Positions 8,773 through 16,136 of a stretch of 17,964 nt of DNA are shown one piece after another (positions within the stretch are counted from its first letter, which is position 1; each line of letters starts with the position of its first letter). The translations under genes and the position numbers were made by a program. Origin of the DNA: CBDCEG01 sp965215775 (GTDB taxonomy: Bacteria > Pseudomonadota > Gammaproteobacteria > Cardiobacteriales > Ostreibacteriaceae); assembly GCA_965215775.1 (NCBI GenBank), contig CBDCEG010000003.1, positions 1 through 17,964 of the forward strand. The letters run 5' to 3'. The notes below the pieces were generated by a model. It was given only the letters and a program-made list of their open reading frames with translations, was not told where the DNA came from and did not search any database.

Positions 8773-8788
8773 GCGGAGGTCTTATAAT
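8759..8788 (+). promoter_or_regulatory. Near-consensus sigma-70 promoter for the nap operon
   Basis: TTGACT (8759-8764) and a perfect TATAAT (8783-8788) are separated by 18 bases. The -35 element is the left half of the FNR/CRP-type palindrome, so a regulator bound there would block this promoter. It is the best promoter match in the divergent region and would give a 5' leader of about 125 bases before napA. Confidence 0.5.
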
Positions 8789-8789
8789 A

Positions 8790-8870
8790 ATGTTAATATA
8801 TTTACTGTGTATTAATGTGGTTATATTTTTATATTCTATTACTTTTAAACACTTGTTTATACTAAGTTAA
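8790..8870 (+). CDS. Possible 26-residue hydrophobic leader peptide
   Basis: A GGAGGT at 8775-8780 sits 9 bases before an ATG that opens a 26-codon frame ending in TAA. The product would be a single hydrophobic helix with one lysine and one histidine near the end. If transcription starts from the TATAAT at 8783-8788, the GGAGGT would not be in the mRNA, so this reading needs a promoter further upstream. A chance AT-rich frame is the more likely explanation. Confidence 0.15.
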   Translation: MLIYLLCINVVIFLYSITFKHLFILS

Positions 8871-8908
8871 ATCAATGGATAATAATTATATATAAAAAAT
8901 AAAATTTT

Positions 8909-8916
8909 AGAGGTGA
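8909..8916 (+). promoter_or_regulatory. Ribosome binding site that sets the napA start
   Basis: AGAGGTGA lies five bases before the ATG at 8922. An in-frame GTG at 8913 falls inside this motif, so the ATG is the start; it also places the twin-arginine motif properly at residues 5-6. Confidence 0.7.
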
Positions 8917-8921
8917 GAATT

Positions 8922-11756
8922 ATGGCTTTAAATAGAAGAAATTTTCTTAAAAGTGCAGCAGTTGCATCAGCAGCATCAGCGGTTGGAATAACTGTTCCAA
9001 CAAGTGTTGAAGCAGCTTCAAATGAAGCACAAAAAGATTGGCGATGGGATAAAGCAGCATGTAGGTTTTGTGGAACTGGTTGTGGAATTATGATGGCAAC
9101 AAAAAAAGGTAAAATCGTTGCTGTAAAAGGAGATCCTGCAGCCCCTGTAAATCGTGGGCTGAATTGTATTAAAGGTTATTTTAATGCAAAAATAATGTAT
9201 GGTTCTGATAGATTAAAGCAACCACTTTTAAGAATGGATGATAAAGGTAAATTTAACAAAAAAGGTAAATTTAAACCAGTTACTTGGGAGCGTGCATTTG
9301 ATGAAATGGAATTTAATATCAAAAAAGCACTTAAGTCAGGTGGCCCTGAAGCGGTTGGTATATTTGCTTCTGGACAATATACAATTATGGAAGGTTATGC
9401 TGCCCAAAAAGTAATGAAAGGTGGTTTTAGATCTAACGCTTTTGATCCAAACGCTAGACATTGTATGGCATCTGCGGTTGTTGGGTTTTACCAAACTTTT
9501 GGGGTTGATGAGCCAAGTGGTTGTTATGATGATATTGAACTTACAGATACGATTATATCTTGGGGTTCCAATATGGCTGAAATGCACCCAATACTTTGGT
9601 CTCGTGTTACTGATAGAAAACTTTCAGACCCTGAAAAAGTAAAAGTAGTTTCAATCCAAACCTATACTCACAGAACATCAGACATAGCTGATATTGAAAT
9701 ACTTTTCTCACCAAATACGGATACTGCACTCTGGAATTATATTGCTAGAGAAATAGTAATGCGTGATAAAAAAGGTGGTGGAACAGAAGATATTATTGAT
9801 TGGGATTTTGTAAATAAACATATGATTTTTGCAGCAGGTCCTGTAAACATTGGTTATGGAATGAGAAGAGATGGTGAGAAATCTCTTAAAGATGGTAAAT
9901 ATTCTGCAAAAGAATTGGAAACTATTAGTAAAGAAATGCAAAAAGTAGTTTCGGCTAAAGAAGCTCCAGCTCTTTCACCTTATGGTTATAAAGAAGGTGA
10001 CACTATGAAAAATACTGCTGGAACTTTAAAGCACTGGCATATTTCATTTGAAGACTACAAAAAATCTTTAGAACCTTATACACTTGAGTATGTTGCAAGT
10101 ATTGTAAAAGGTGATCCTGATGAAGACCTAGAAGCATTTAAGAAAAAACTTCAAACTCTTGCAGAGCTATACATTGAAAAAAATAGAAAAGTAGTTTCAT
10201 TTTGGACAATGGGAATGAACCAACACACAAGAGGAACTTGGTGTAATACACTTTCTTACAATGTTCACTTTATGCTTAATAAACAAGCTAACCCAGGTAG
10301 TGGTGCTTTCTCATTAACAGGACAGCCATCAGCTTGTGGAACTGCTAGAGAAGTTGGAACATTTACTCATAGATTGCCAGCAGATATGATGGTTAAAAAT
10401 CCAAAACATAGAGCAATTGTAGAAAATAAATGGAAAGTTCCAGCAGGAACTATAAATGGTGTTGGTAAACAACATATTATGAAAATTCACCGAGATATTG
10501 AAGATGGCTTAATCAAATTTGCTTGGGTTAATGTTTGTAATGCTTATCAAGATTCAGCTTCAGCAAGCCATTGGATAAAAGCTGCTAGAGAAATGGATAA
10601 TTTCATAGTTACTTCTGATGGTTATCCTGGAATTTCTGCTAAAGTTTCTGATTTAGTTTTACCATCAGCTATGATTTATGAAAAATGGGGAGCTTATGGT
10701 AATGCAGAAAGAAGAACTCAACATTGGAGACAGCAAGTTCTTCCAGTTGGTGATGCAATGTCTGATACTTGGCAGTGGATTGAGCTTTCTAAACGATTTA
10801 AAATCTCTGAAGTTTGGGGAGAATATGCACCAAGTGGACCAAGAAAAGATAAGCTTCCTGATGTTTTAGAAAAAGCTTATGCAATGGGTTACAACAAAGA
10901 TACAACTCTTTTTGAAGTTTTATTTGCTAATGATATTGCAAAATCTTACAAACTTGACCCAAAAGATCCTATCCAAAAAGGCTACGATAATTCAGAAGGT
11001 TATGGAGATAGTAGAAAAGTTATTGGTTCTGATGGTAAAGAGTTTAAAGGATATGGTTTCTTTATTCAAAAATACCTTTGGGAAGAGTATGCAGCATTCA
11101 CTAGAGGACATGGTCATGATTTAGCTCCATTTGATGTTTATCATAAAGTTCGTGGACTAAAATGGCCAGTTGTTGATGGTAAAGAAACTCAATGGAGATT
11201 TAATGTTAAATATGATCCTTATGCAGCAAAAGCCGCTAAAGGAACTGATGATACTCACGCTTTTTATGGTAAGTTAGCAAAAAATCTTCTTCAAGGAAGC
11301 TTAACAGCTCCAGATAAAAAACTAGGTAAAAAAGCACTTCCAAATAAAGCAAAAATATTTGCAAGACCATATATGGATCCACCAGAAATGCCTGATGAGT
11401 CATATGATATGTGGTTATGTACAGGTCGTGTTTTGGAACATTGGCATAGTGGAACTATGACAATGCGAGTTCCTGAATTATTCCGTGCTGTTCCTGAAGC
11501 TCTTTGTTATATGAATCCTAAAGATGCTAAAGCCAAAGGTTTGAAACGAGGAGGTCTTTGCTGGGTTGAATCTCGCCGTGGTAAAGTTAAAGCTAGAGTT
11601 GAAACTAGAGGGCGTAATAGACCTGCTAGAGGTTTGGTATTTATTCCTTGGTTTGATGAGAAAATATTCATCAATAAAGTTTGTCTTGATGCAACTTGCC
11701 CAATGTCTAAACAAACTGACTTTAAGAAATGTGCGGTTAAAATTTATAAGGTATAA
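8922..11756 (+). CDS. napA: Periplasmic nitrate reductase catalytic subunit NapA
   Basis: Reduces nitrate to nitrite in the periplasm. The 944-residue precursor starts with a Tat signal (R-R-N-F-L-K at 5-10, cleavage probably near residue 31), so it is exported folded with its cofactors. The 4Fe-4S ligands are C47, C50, C54 and C82. C181 (in R-H-C-M) is the molybdenum ligand of the bis-MGD cofactor, which separates NapA from serine- or selenocysteine-type relatives. The protein carries the long central insert of Campylobacter-type NapA, consistent with a length above the roughly 830 residues of the E. coli enzyme. It heads an operon with napGHBF and a damaged napL. Upstream lies a palindrome plus promoter, and downstream a long hairpin before napG. 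All key residues appear intact. Confidence 0.97.
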   Translation: MALNRRNFLKSAAVASAASAVGITVPTSVEAASNEAQKDWRWDKAACRFCGTGCGIMMATKKGKIVAVKGDPAAPVNRGLNCIKGYFNAKIMYGSDRLKQPLLRMDDKGKFNKKGKFKPVTWERAFDEMEFNIKKALKSGGPEAVGIFASGQYTIMEGYAAQKVMKGGFRSNAFDPNARHCMASAVVGFYQTFGVDEPSGCYDDIELTDTIISWGSNMAEMHPILWSRVTDRKLSDPEKVKVVSIQTYTHRTSDIADIEILFSPNTDTALWNYIAREIVMRDKKGGGTEDIIDWDFVNKHMIFAAGPVNIGYGMRRDGEKSLKDGKYSAKELETISKEMQKVVSAKEAPALSPYGYKEGDTMKNTAGTLKHWHISFEDYKKSLEPYTLEYVASIVKGDPDEDLEAFKKKLQTLAELYIEKNRKVVSFWTMGMNQHTRGTWCNTLSYNVHFMLNKQANPGSGAFSLTGQPSACGTAREVGTFTHRLPADMMVKNPKHRAIVENKWKVPAGTINGVGKQHIMKIHRDIEDGLIKFAWVNVCNAYQDSASASHWIKAAREMDNFIVTSDGYPGISAKVSDLVLPSAMIYEKWGAYGNAERRTQHWRQQVLPVGDAMSDTWQWIELSKRFKISEVWGEYAPSGPRKDKLPDVLEKAYAMGYNKDTTLFEVLFANDIAKSYKLDPKDPIQKGYDNSEGYGDSRKVIGSDGKEFKGYGFFIQKYLWEEYAAFTRGHGHDLAPFDVYHKVRGLKWPVVDGKETQWRFNVKYDPYAAKAAKGTDDTHAFYGKLAKNLLQGSLTAPDKKLGKKALPNKAKIFARPYMDPPEMPDESYDMWLCTGRVLEHWHSGTMTMRVPELFRAVPEALCYMNPKDAKAKGLKRGGLCWVESRRGKVKARVETRGRNRPARGLVFIPWFDEKIFINKVCLDATCPMSKQTDFKKCAVKIYKV

Positions 11757-11769
11757 CTAGTTAGCTATT

Positions 11770-11858
11770 AAATAACTTAGTAGTTATTAATAATGTAATA
11801 TAATTATACAATTGTGAGATTGTTAGGTTATTACGATTATATAACGGCTAAGTTATTT
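11770..11858. repeat. Long imperfect palindrome between napA and napG
   Basis: The outer arms are a perfect 11-base inverted repeat, AAATAACTTAG (11770-11780) and CTAAGTTATTT (11848-11858). Inside it, pairing continues: GTTAT with ATAAC, ATAAT with ATTAT, GTAATA with TATTAC (one extra base between), and finally ACAAT with ATTGT around a six-base loop (11813-11818). About 32 base pairs in all form one long hairpin. It starts 14 bases after the napA stop. No T run follows, so it is not a standard intrinsic terminator. It may stabilise or process the napA mRNA or attenuate the downstream genes, or it may be a small mobile palindromic element. Confidence 0.7.
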
Positions 11859-11937
11859 GGCTTAATTAACTAATACTGATTAAATATTAATATAAACATT
11901 CATTATATAACCATTAATAAACCGTTAATACAAACAG

Positions 11938-12759
11938 ATGAAAAACTCAAACACTAGACGACAGTTTATGGTAAAGAGCATACAAGGTGTTGGCTTAACG
12001 GCTTTGGGTGGTATGTTATGGAGTGGTTATATTGATAGTGCAAAGGCTTCACCTTTGGTTTTACGACCACCAGCTGCAATTGATGAAGAAGATTTTTTAT
12101 CAGCTTGTATCAAATGTGGTTTGTGTGCAGAAGCTTGTAAAAATCGTGAAACTAATACTGAAATAAATGGAATGCAAAAGCAAGGAACAATTCAAATGGC
12201 AAAAGGAGGCGACCAGAAAATGATTGGAACACCTTTTTTAATTCCACGAGAAACTCCCTGTTATATGTGTGATGATATTCCTTGTGTTCCTGTTTGTCCG
12301 TCTGGTGCTTTGGATAAAAGCTTAGTTTCTAATTTGAAAAAAGAATTAGATATTAATAAAGCCAAAATGGGGCTTGCAGTTGTTCACAAAGAATCTTGTA
12401 TTGCAAATTGGGGTTTACAATGTGATGCTTGTTATCGTGCTTGCCCTTTGCTTGGTGAAGCTATAACTATTGAGCTAAAACAAAATGAAAGAACTGGGAA
12501 ACATGCTTTAATGCTTCCAATTGTAAATGATGATGCTTGCACAGGCTGTGGTCTTTGTGAAAAAGCTTGTGTAACTGAAAAACCTGCAATATTTGTTCTT
12601 CCGTTAAAAATTGCCAAAGGTTTAGCAGGTGATCATTATGTTAGGGGTTGGGAAGAAAAAGATGATAAGAAAATGAAAAATGCAACAGCAGAAGAATCTA
12701 CAACAGAAGTAAGTAATCAAAATTCATCCGATTATTTAAATTCTACCGAGGAATTCTAA
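11938..12759 (+). CDS. napG: NapG, periplasmic 4x[4Fe-4S] ferredoxin
   Basis: Electron-transfer protein of the NapGH quinol dehydrogenase, which feeds NapB/NapA. The 273-residue precursor has a Tat signal (R-R-Q-F at 7-10). Four cysteine clusters are complete: C57/60/63/67, C108/111/116/120, C154/162/165/169 and C201/204/207/211. The C-terminal 40 residues are a charged, low-complexity tail rich in Lys, Glu, Ser and Thr. The start is set by the twin-arginine motif; no ribosome binding site is visible before the ATG, unusual next to the good sites of napA and napB, and the gene lies 181 bases after napA, beyond the long hairpin. Its stop overlaps the napH start as TAATG, so napG and napH are coupled. 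Confidence 0.95.
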   Translation: MKNSNTRRQFMVKSIQGVGLTALGGMLWSGYIDSAKASPLVLRPPAAIDEEDFLSACIKCGLCAEACKNRETNTEINGMQKQGTIQMAKGGDQKMIGTPFLIPRETPCYMCDDIPCVPVCPSGALDKSLVSNLKKELDINKAKMGLAVVHKESCIANWGLQCDACYRACPLLGEAITIELKQNERTGKHALMLPIVNDDACTGCGLCEKACVTEKPAIFVLPLKIAKGLAGDHYVRGWEEKDDKKMKNATAEESTTEVSNQNSSDYLNSTEEF

Positions 12760-13613
12760 TGGGCATTTCAAATTTAAAATTAGGTAATATAAAGCTTAAA
12801 GACCTAAAGTTAAGAAATGTGAAGTATTTATTATTAAGAAGAATTTCACAAATTTCTATTTTGTTCTTATATTTTGGAGCAAATGCTTATGGTTGGAATA
12901 TGTTATCAGGAACTTTTGGAACTTCTAAGTTATTTGATACTGTTCCTTTAGCTGATCCTTTTAGTGTTATTCAGGTTTTGGCGACTGGTTTTGTTTTGGG
13001 AACAGATGTTCTTTTAGGTGCAGTGATTATTATATTTTTTTACTTTATTGTTGGTGGCAGAGCTTTTTGTTCTTGGGTTTGTCCGATAAATATGATTACA
13101 GATTTGGCTAACTGGCTAAGAGGAGTGTTAAAGCTAAATAAACTTGAAGTAAATTATAGATTTATAAAAAGAAATGCTAGATATTGGATAATGGTTTTGG
13201 CTATTATTGTTTCTTTTATAAGTGGTGTGGCTGCTTTTGAAATGGTCAGCCCAATAACTATAATGCAAAGAGGAATTGTATTTGGTTTTGGTATGGGTTT
13301 TGCTGTTGTTATATCAGTGTTTTTGTTTGATTTGTTTGGTGTTAAAAATGGTTGGTGTGGGCATTTATGTCCTTTGGGTGCTAGTTATTCGTTAATTGGT
13401 AAAGCTAGTTTAATTAGAGTTGAACATGATCACGAGGCTTGCACAGCTTGTATGGATTGCAAAGTTGTTTGTCCAGAAAAACATGTTCTACATATGATAA
13501 ATAAAAAAAGTATTATGATTATAGATAGTGAATGCACCAATTGTGGTCGTTGCATTGATGTTTGTAATGATAATTCTCTTAAATTTAGTGTAAGAAATTA
13601 TTTAAAAAAATAA
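12759..13613 (+). CDS. napH: NapH, membrane quinol dehydrogenase subunit
   Basis: Inner-membrane protein that oxidises menaquinol or ubiquinol with NapG and replaces NapC in this operon type. It has 284 residues with about four transmembrane helices (roughly 31-48, 80-98, 142-162 and 175-194) and a 30-residue basic, Leu/Lys-rich cytoplasmic N-terminus. Two C-x3-C-P motifs (C104/C108 and C200/C204) are characteristic of NapH. A C-terminal cytoplasmic part holds two 4Fe-4S sites, C228/231/234/238 and C259/262/265/269. A GAGGA ribosome binding site lies inside the end of napG, and the start overlaps the napG stop. Normal length, all motifs intact. Confidence 0.95.
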   Translation: MGISNLKLGNIKLKDLKLRNVKYLLLRRISQISILFLYFGANAYGWNMLSGTFGTSKLFDTVPLADPFSVIQVLATGFVLGTDVLLGAVIIIFFYFIVGGRAFCSWVCPINMITDLANWLRGVLKLNKLEVNYRFIKRNARYWIMVLAIIVSFISGVAAFEMVSPITIMQRGIVFGFGMGFAVVISVFLFDLFGVKNGWCGHLCPLGASYSLIGKASLIRVEHDHEACTACMDCKVVCPEKHVLHMINKKSIMIIDSECTNCGRCIDVCNDNSLKFSVRNYLKK

Positions 13614-13619
13614 AGGTGA
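13612..13619 (+). promoter_or_regulatory. Ribosome binding site that sets the napB start
   Basis: AAAGGTGA lies five bases before the ATG at 13625, the same spacing as at napA. An in-frame GTG at 13616 lies inside the motif and is not the likely start. Confidence 0.65.
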
Positions 13620-13624
13620 AAAAT

Positions 13625-14380
13625 ATGAAAAATGTTGTAAAAATAATTACTTTGGCGTCTTTGCTTTCTTTAACTGCTCATGCAGAAGATAAAAAAGCAG
13701 ATCTTATAAACCTTGATAAATCAGTTAATACTGCAGAAAGACTTAGTAAAGATGACTTGGGGAATAAAAAAATTGTTACTGAAGAAGTATTAGGTTTAAG
13801 GCAAACTGATATTTATTCAGAAACTGCAGAAACAACTGGAATGAAAACAAATTATGGAGCAGATGCACCAGGAACTTCAAAGAGGATTGAGCGAGCGTTC
13901 CAAGATGCACCTCCTATGATTCCTCATTCGGTTGAGGGCTTTTTACCAATAAAAGCTGGAGCTAACGCTTGTCTCGGTTGTCATATGCCAGCGGTTGCAA
14001 AAGCTGTAAAAGCAACAGCTATTCCACAATCTCACTTTACTGATTTTAGACCAAAGCATAGTTTTGATGGAAAAGAATTCAAAAAAGTAATTGATAATTA
14101 CAAAAATGAAATATCTATTTCAAAACCTAAAGATAAATTAGTTCAAGCTAGATTTAACTGTTCACAGTGCCACGCTCCACAATCTAAAGGTGATTTGGCA
14201 GTTTCTAATACTTTTGAAGGTGGATTTAGTGAAGAAACAGGAAAAGGAGCTTCTTCTTGGTATGAGCATATGGATGATGATTTGAAAACTCTTGGCGAAG
14301 AAAATAATATTGTAACTGAAGATGATATTGCAAATAAAAATTCAGCAGCTGGAAGTTTAAAAGAAGAGCCGCATAAATAA
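13625..14380 (+). CDS. napB: Periplasmic nitrate reductase dihaem cytochrome NapB
   Basis: Small electron-donor subunit of NapA. The precursor is 251 residues with a Sec signal peptide cleaved near A-H-A (18-20). Two c-type haem sites are present, C-L-G-C-H at 116-120 and C-S-Q-C-H at 179-183. H101 (P-H-S-V-E-G) and H137 are probable distal haem ligands, as in other NapB proteins. The P-P-M-I-P-H-S block is the most recognisable family signature. The protein is longer than the roughly 150-180 residues usual for NapB: there is extra charged sequence between the two haem sites (about 145-175) and an acidic extension after the second (about 190-251). Both haem sites are intact, so it should work. 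It sits 11 bases after napH in the operon. Confidence 0.95.
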   Translation: MKNVVKIITLASLLSLTAHAEDKKADLINLDKSVNTAERLSKDDLGNKKIVTEEVLGLRQTDIYSETAETTGMKTNYGADAPGTSKRIERAFQDAPPMIPHSVEGFLPIKAGANACLGCHMPAVAKAVKATAIPQSHFTDFRPKHSFDGKEFKKVIDNYKNEISISKPKDKLVQARFNCSQCHAPQSKGDLAVSNTFEGGFSEETGKGASSWYEHMDDDLKTLGEENNIVTEDDIANKNSAAGSLKEEPHK

Positions 14381-14403
14381 AAAGTATAAAGATACAAAAC
14401 TAA

Positions 14404-14916
14404 ATGCAAAGACGACAGTTTTTGAATTCTTTAACCTCTTCTTTTAAAGGCAAAAAAGAGGTTGAAGATTTAGTTATTAGACCACCTTATTATAATGATT
14501 TGGATAGTTTTGAGAATTGTTTAAAGTGTGAAGATAAAAGCTGTGTTAGTTCTTGTGATGAGAATATCATTTTTATTGATGAGAATAATTTACCACAGCT
14601 TAATTTAAATACTCCAAATGGTTGTAGCTATTGTGAAGAATGTGCAAGCTCTTGTGAATTAGGGGTTTTGCAACTAGATTTTGCCCAAAAAATAGATGTT
14701 ACAATTCAAATTAACCAAGAAAAATGTTTAGCTTGGAATAGAACAATGTGTTTTTCTTGTAAAGAACCTTGTGTTGATAATGCAATTGATTTTAGTGGAA
14801 TGTTTAGCCCCAAAATAAATATAAATAAATGCACTTCTTGTGGATTTTGCGTGCGTCGTTGCCCAACAAATGCAATAATAATATCTAAACAAACAACCCT
14901 TAAAACTGATATTTAA
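14404..14916 (+). CDS. napF: NapF, accessory iron-sulfur protein
   Basis: A 170-residue ferredoxin-type protein with four cysteine clusters: C39/42/47/51, C74/77/80/84, C108/116/119/123 and C143/146/149/153. The N-terminus has an R-R-Q-F-L motif, but no hydrophobic segment follows, so it is not an export signal and the protein should stay in the cytoplasm. NapF proteins bind NapA and are thought to help load or maintain its iron-sulfur cluster before export. The gene lies between napB and napL, the usual Campylobacterota position. There is no clear ribosome binding site before the ATG. It may be translated by reinitiation after napB, 23 bases upstream. Confidence 0.9.
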   Translation: MQRRQFLNSLTSSFKGKKEVEDLVIRPPYYNDLDSFENCLKCEDKSCVSSCDENIIFIDENNLPQLNLNTPNGCSYCEECASSCELGVLQLDFAQKIDVTIQINQEKCLAWNRTMCFSCKEPCVDNAIDFSGMFSPKININKCTSCGFCVRRCPTNAIIISKQTTLKTDI

Positions 14917-14921
14917 TAAAT

Positions 14922-15674
14922 ATGCAAAAATTAACTAAAAAACTTACTCTTTTAATATTCTTATTTGCTAATTTATTAGTTACAAATCAATTGATTGCTA
15001 AAGATTTGCAACCAAATTTTATTTATAAAGCAAGTGGTGGAGTTACAGATTTGTTTTATATAAATAAAAAACTATATTCTTCAACTGCTGAAGGAATTAT
15101 TGATATTTTTGATACCGAAACTAAGAAGAAAATTGATATGATAGAAGTTCCAAATATTAATAGTTTTACTGGGGAAAAAGTTCCTGCCAAAATTTATTCA
15201 ATAGATATTTTAAATAATAAAATAGCAATGATAACGCAAGCAGCAATGGGTTATAGGCGGTTATATATTTATTCAAATAAGAAGTTACAAGAAGTTATTA
15301 CACCCAAAAAAGAATTAAGTATTGTAAAAGTTAAATTTATAAATGAAACTCAAGTTTTACTTTCTCTTTTGAGTAATGAATTGATTTTGTTTGATTTTGT
15401 AGAGAATAAAATTATCTATAAAAAACAAGTTTCACTATCAAGGTTTTCAAATTTTGCAGTAAATAAAGAAAGAACCAAAGCAGTTATTGTTGATGAAGGT
15501 GCAAATATTAACCTAACTTCAGTTCAAGCTGGTGAGATTATCAAGAAAATAAAAATGGCGAATAAAAATCACTCAATAACTGAATTATACACTGCTTATG
15601 GAGTCCCTAAAAACACATTTTACAGAAAAACTAATATTAGGAAAACGAATGCAAAAGCTTTCAAAATGACATAA
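14922..15674 (+). CDS. napL: NapL, beta-propeller-like nap accessory protein, 3' end altered
   Basis: Position (directly after napF), a Sec signal peptide (cleavage probably near residue 26) and a repeated beta-strand pattern resembling WD40/PQQ propeller blades identify NapL. This is a periplasmic nap accessory protein of Campylobacterota whose exact role is not settled. Family members are, as I recall, about 300 residues or more. Here the propeller-like sequence runs only to about residue 211 (A-G-E-I-I-K-K-I-K). The last 39 residues are basic and unlike a propeller blade, reading instead like a helix-turn-helix. I infer that the normal C-terminal part was lost by recombination or insertion and that the gene is probably a non-functional or shortened form. 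napD, expected next, is absent and LRR gene debris follows. Confidence 0.75.
   Translation: MQKLTKKLTLLIFLFANLLVTNQLIAKDLQPNFIYKASGGVTDLFYINKKLYSSTAEGIIDIFDTETKKKIDMIEVPNINSFTGEKVPAKIYSIDILNNKIAMITQAAMGYRRLYIYSNKKLQEVITPKKELSIVKVKFINETQVLLSLLSNELILFDFVENKIIYKKQVSLSRFSNFAVNKERTKAVIVDEGANINLTSVQAGEIIKKIKMANKNHSITELYTAYGVPKNTFYRKTNIRKTNAKAFKMT
15555..15674 (+). other. Foreign-looking HTH-like tail fused in frame to napL
   Basis: In frame with napL, an ATG opens 39 codons whose product contains S-I-T-E-L-Y-T-A-Y-G-V-P-K-N-T-F-Y-R. This has the spacing of a helix-turn-helix recognition unit as in resolvases and IS3-type OrfA proteins. It could be the start of a small separate gene or a piece of a mobile element left at the junction. 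I cannot assign a family. Reading past the stop, a second frame (15641-15811) is open and leads into the LRR remnant. Confidence 0.35.
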
Positions 15675-15737
15675 TTATTAAAGAAAATTTCTATAGAAAC
15701 AAAACACAGTTATGGGAAAAGAATTTAAAGTCCATAG

Positions 15738-15898
15738 GTTTTAAACAAAAAGACTTATGGTTTGATATAGTTAACCCAAAGAGAGACATAGACATTAGTC
15801 TAATGAACTGAAAAAACATGGTTTTAAAGGTAAAGTTACTTTTTACTGAAGAGTATTTTAAAAAACATATGCCGAAAACAAAAAAGGAGAAAAAATGA
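15738..15898 (+). pseudogene. Decayed 3' end of an LRR-protein gene
   Basis: Across two frames this segment encodes the C-terminal tail of the downstream LRR protein: F-K-Q-K-D-L-W-F, then N-P-K-R-D-I-D-I-S-L, then T-E-E-Y-F-K-K-H-M-P-K. Compared with the intact gene it has lost one A (near 15802) and gained one T (near 15845), so the frame is broken and then restored. Everything upstream of the tail, including all LRRs, is missing. It is a remnant of a paralogue, joined to the altered end of napL. Confidence 0.8.
15773..15888 (+). repeat. Direct repeat, copy A (LRR gene 3' end)
   Basis: These 116 bases match 17511-17626 with six substitutions and two one-base indels, about 93% identity by eye. 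This copy lies in the pseudogene fragment. Confidence 0.85.
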
Positions 15899-15990
15899 AA
15901 AGTATAATGATATGTGTATTAATTCTAATTCAGGCTAATATAACTTATGTGAAAGTAATATTTGTATCTAACTCAAAAGTAGAGAAATAA
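15895..15990 (+). pseudogene. Decayed 5' end of an LRR-protein gene
   Basis: A 31-codon frame begins with ATG (overlapping the previous stop as ATGA) after an AAGGAG ribosome binding site. Its product is a signal-peptide-like start followed by S-N-S-K-V-E-K, matching L-S-S-K-V-E-K of the intact LRR protein at 16137. At the DNA level, TATGTGAAAGTAATATT aligns with TATGCTGAAAATAATATT there, with one base lost and further small losses, then TAA TAA TAG stops. I read it as the beginning of another LRR paralogue whose body is gone. Confidence 0.6.
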
Positions 15991-16136
15991 TAATAGAATT
16001 TAAAGTAGGTAGTATTTTAAATACAGTTCAATTTTTAAATAAAATAACTTTTGGTTCATTAGAAAAAAGAAACAAGGAAGCACTATGTCGTCAATACCAA
16101 TGGTCTTTTTATTAACTAATAATAAATGAGGAATAA
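15991..16136 (+). other. Gene debris or spacer between LRR genes
   Basis: One frame stays open from 15972 to 16115 without an ATG. Its product (ending E-A-L-C-R-Q-Y-Q-W-S-F-Y) is not recognised and could be a fragment of a lost gene or chance. The last bases hold the GAGGAA ribosome binding site for the LRR gene starting at 16137. No promoter or terminator is convincing. Confidence 0.4.

Noticed and set aside
8853..8883. TTGTTT and GATAAT as a second napA promoter
   Set aside because: The spacer is 19 bases and both hexamers are imperfect; the promoter at 8759-8788 is much better.
9336..9587. Antisense and alternate-frame open frames inside napA, and similar ones under the LRR, DUF2130 and sulfatase genes
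   Set aside because: They lie wholly within well-supported genes, lack ribosome binding sites and show no recognisable domains.
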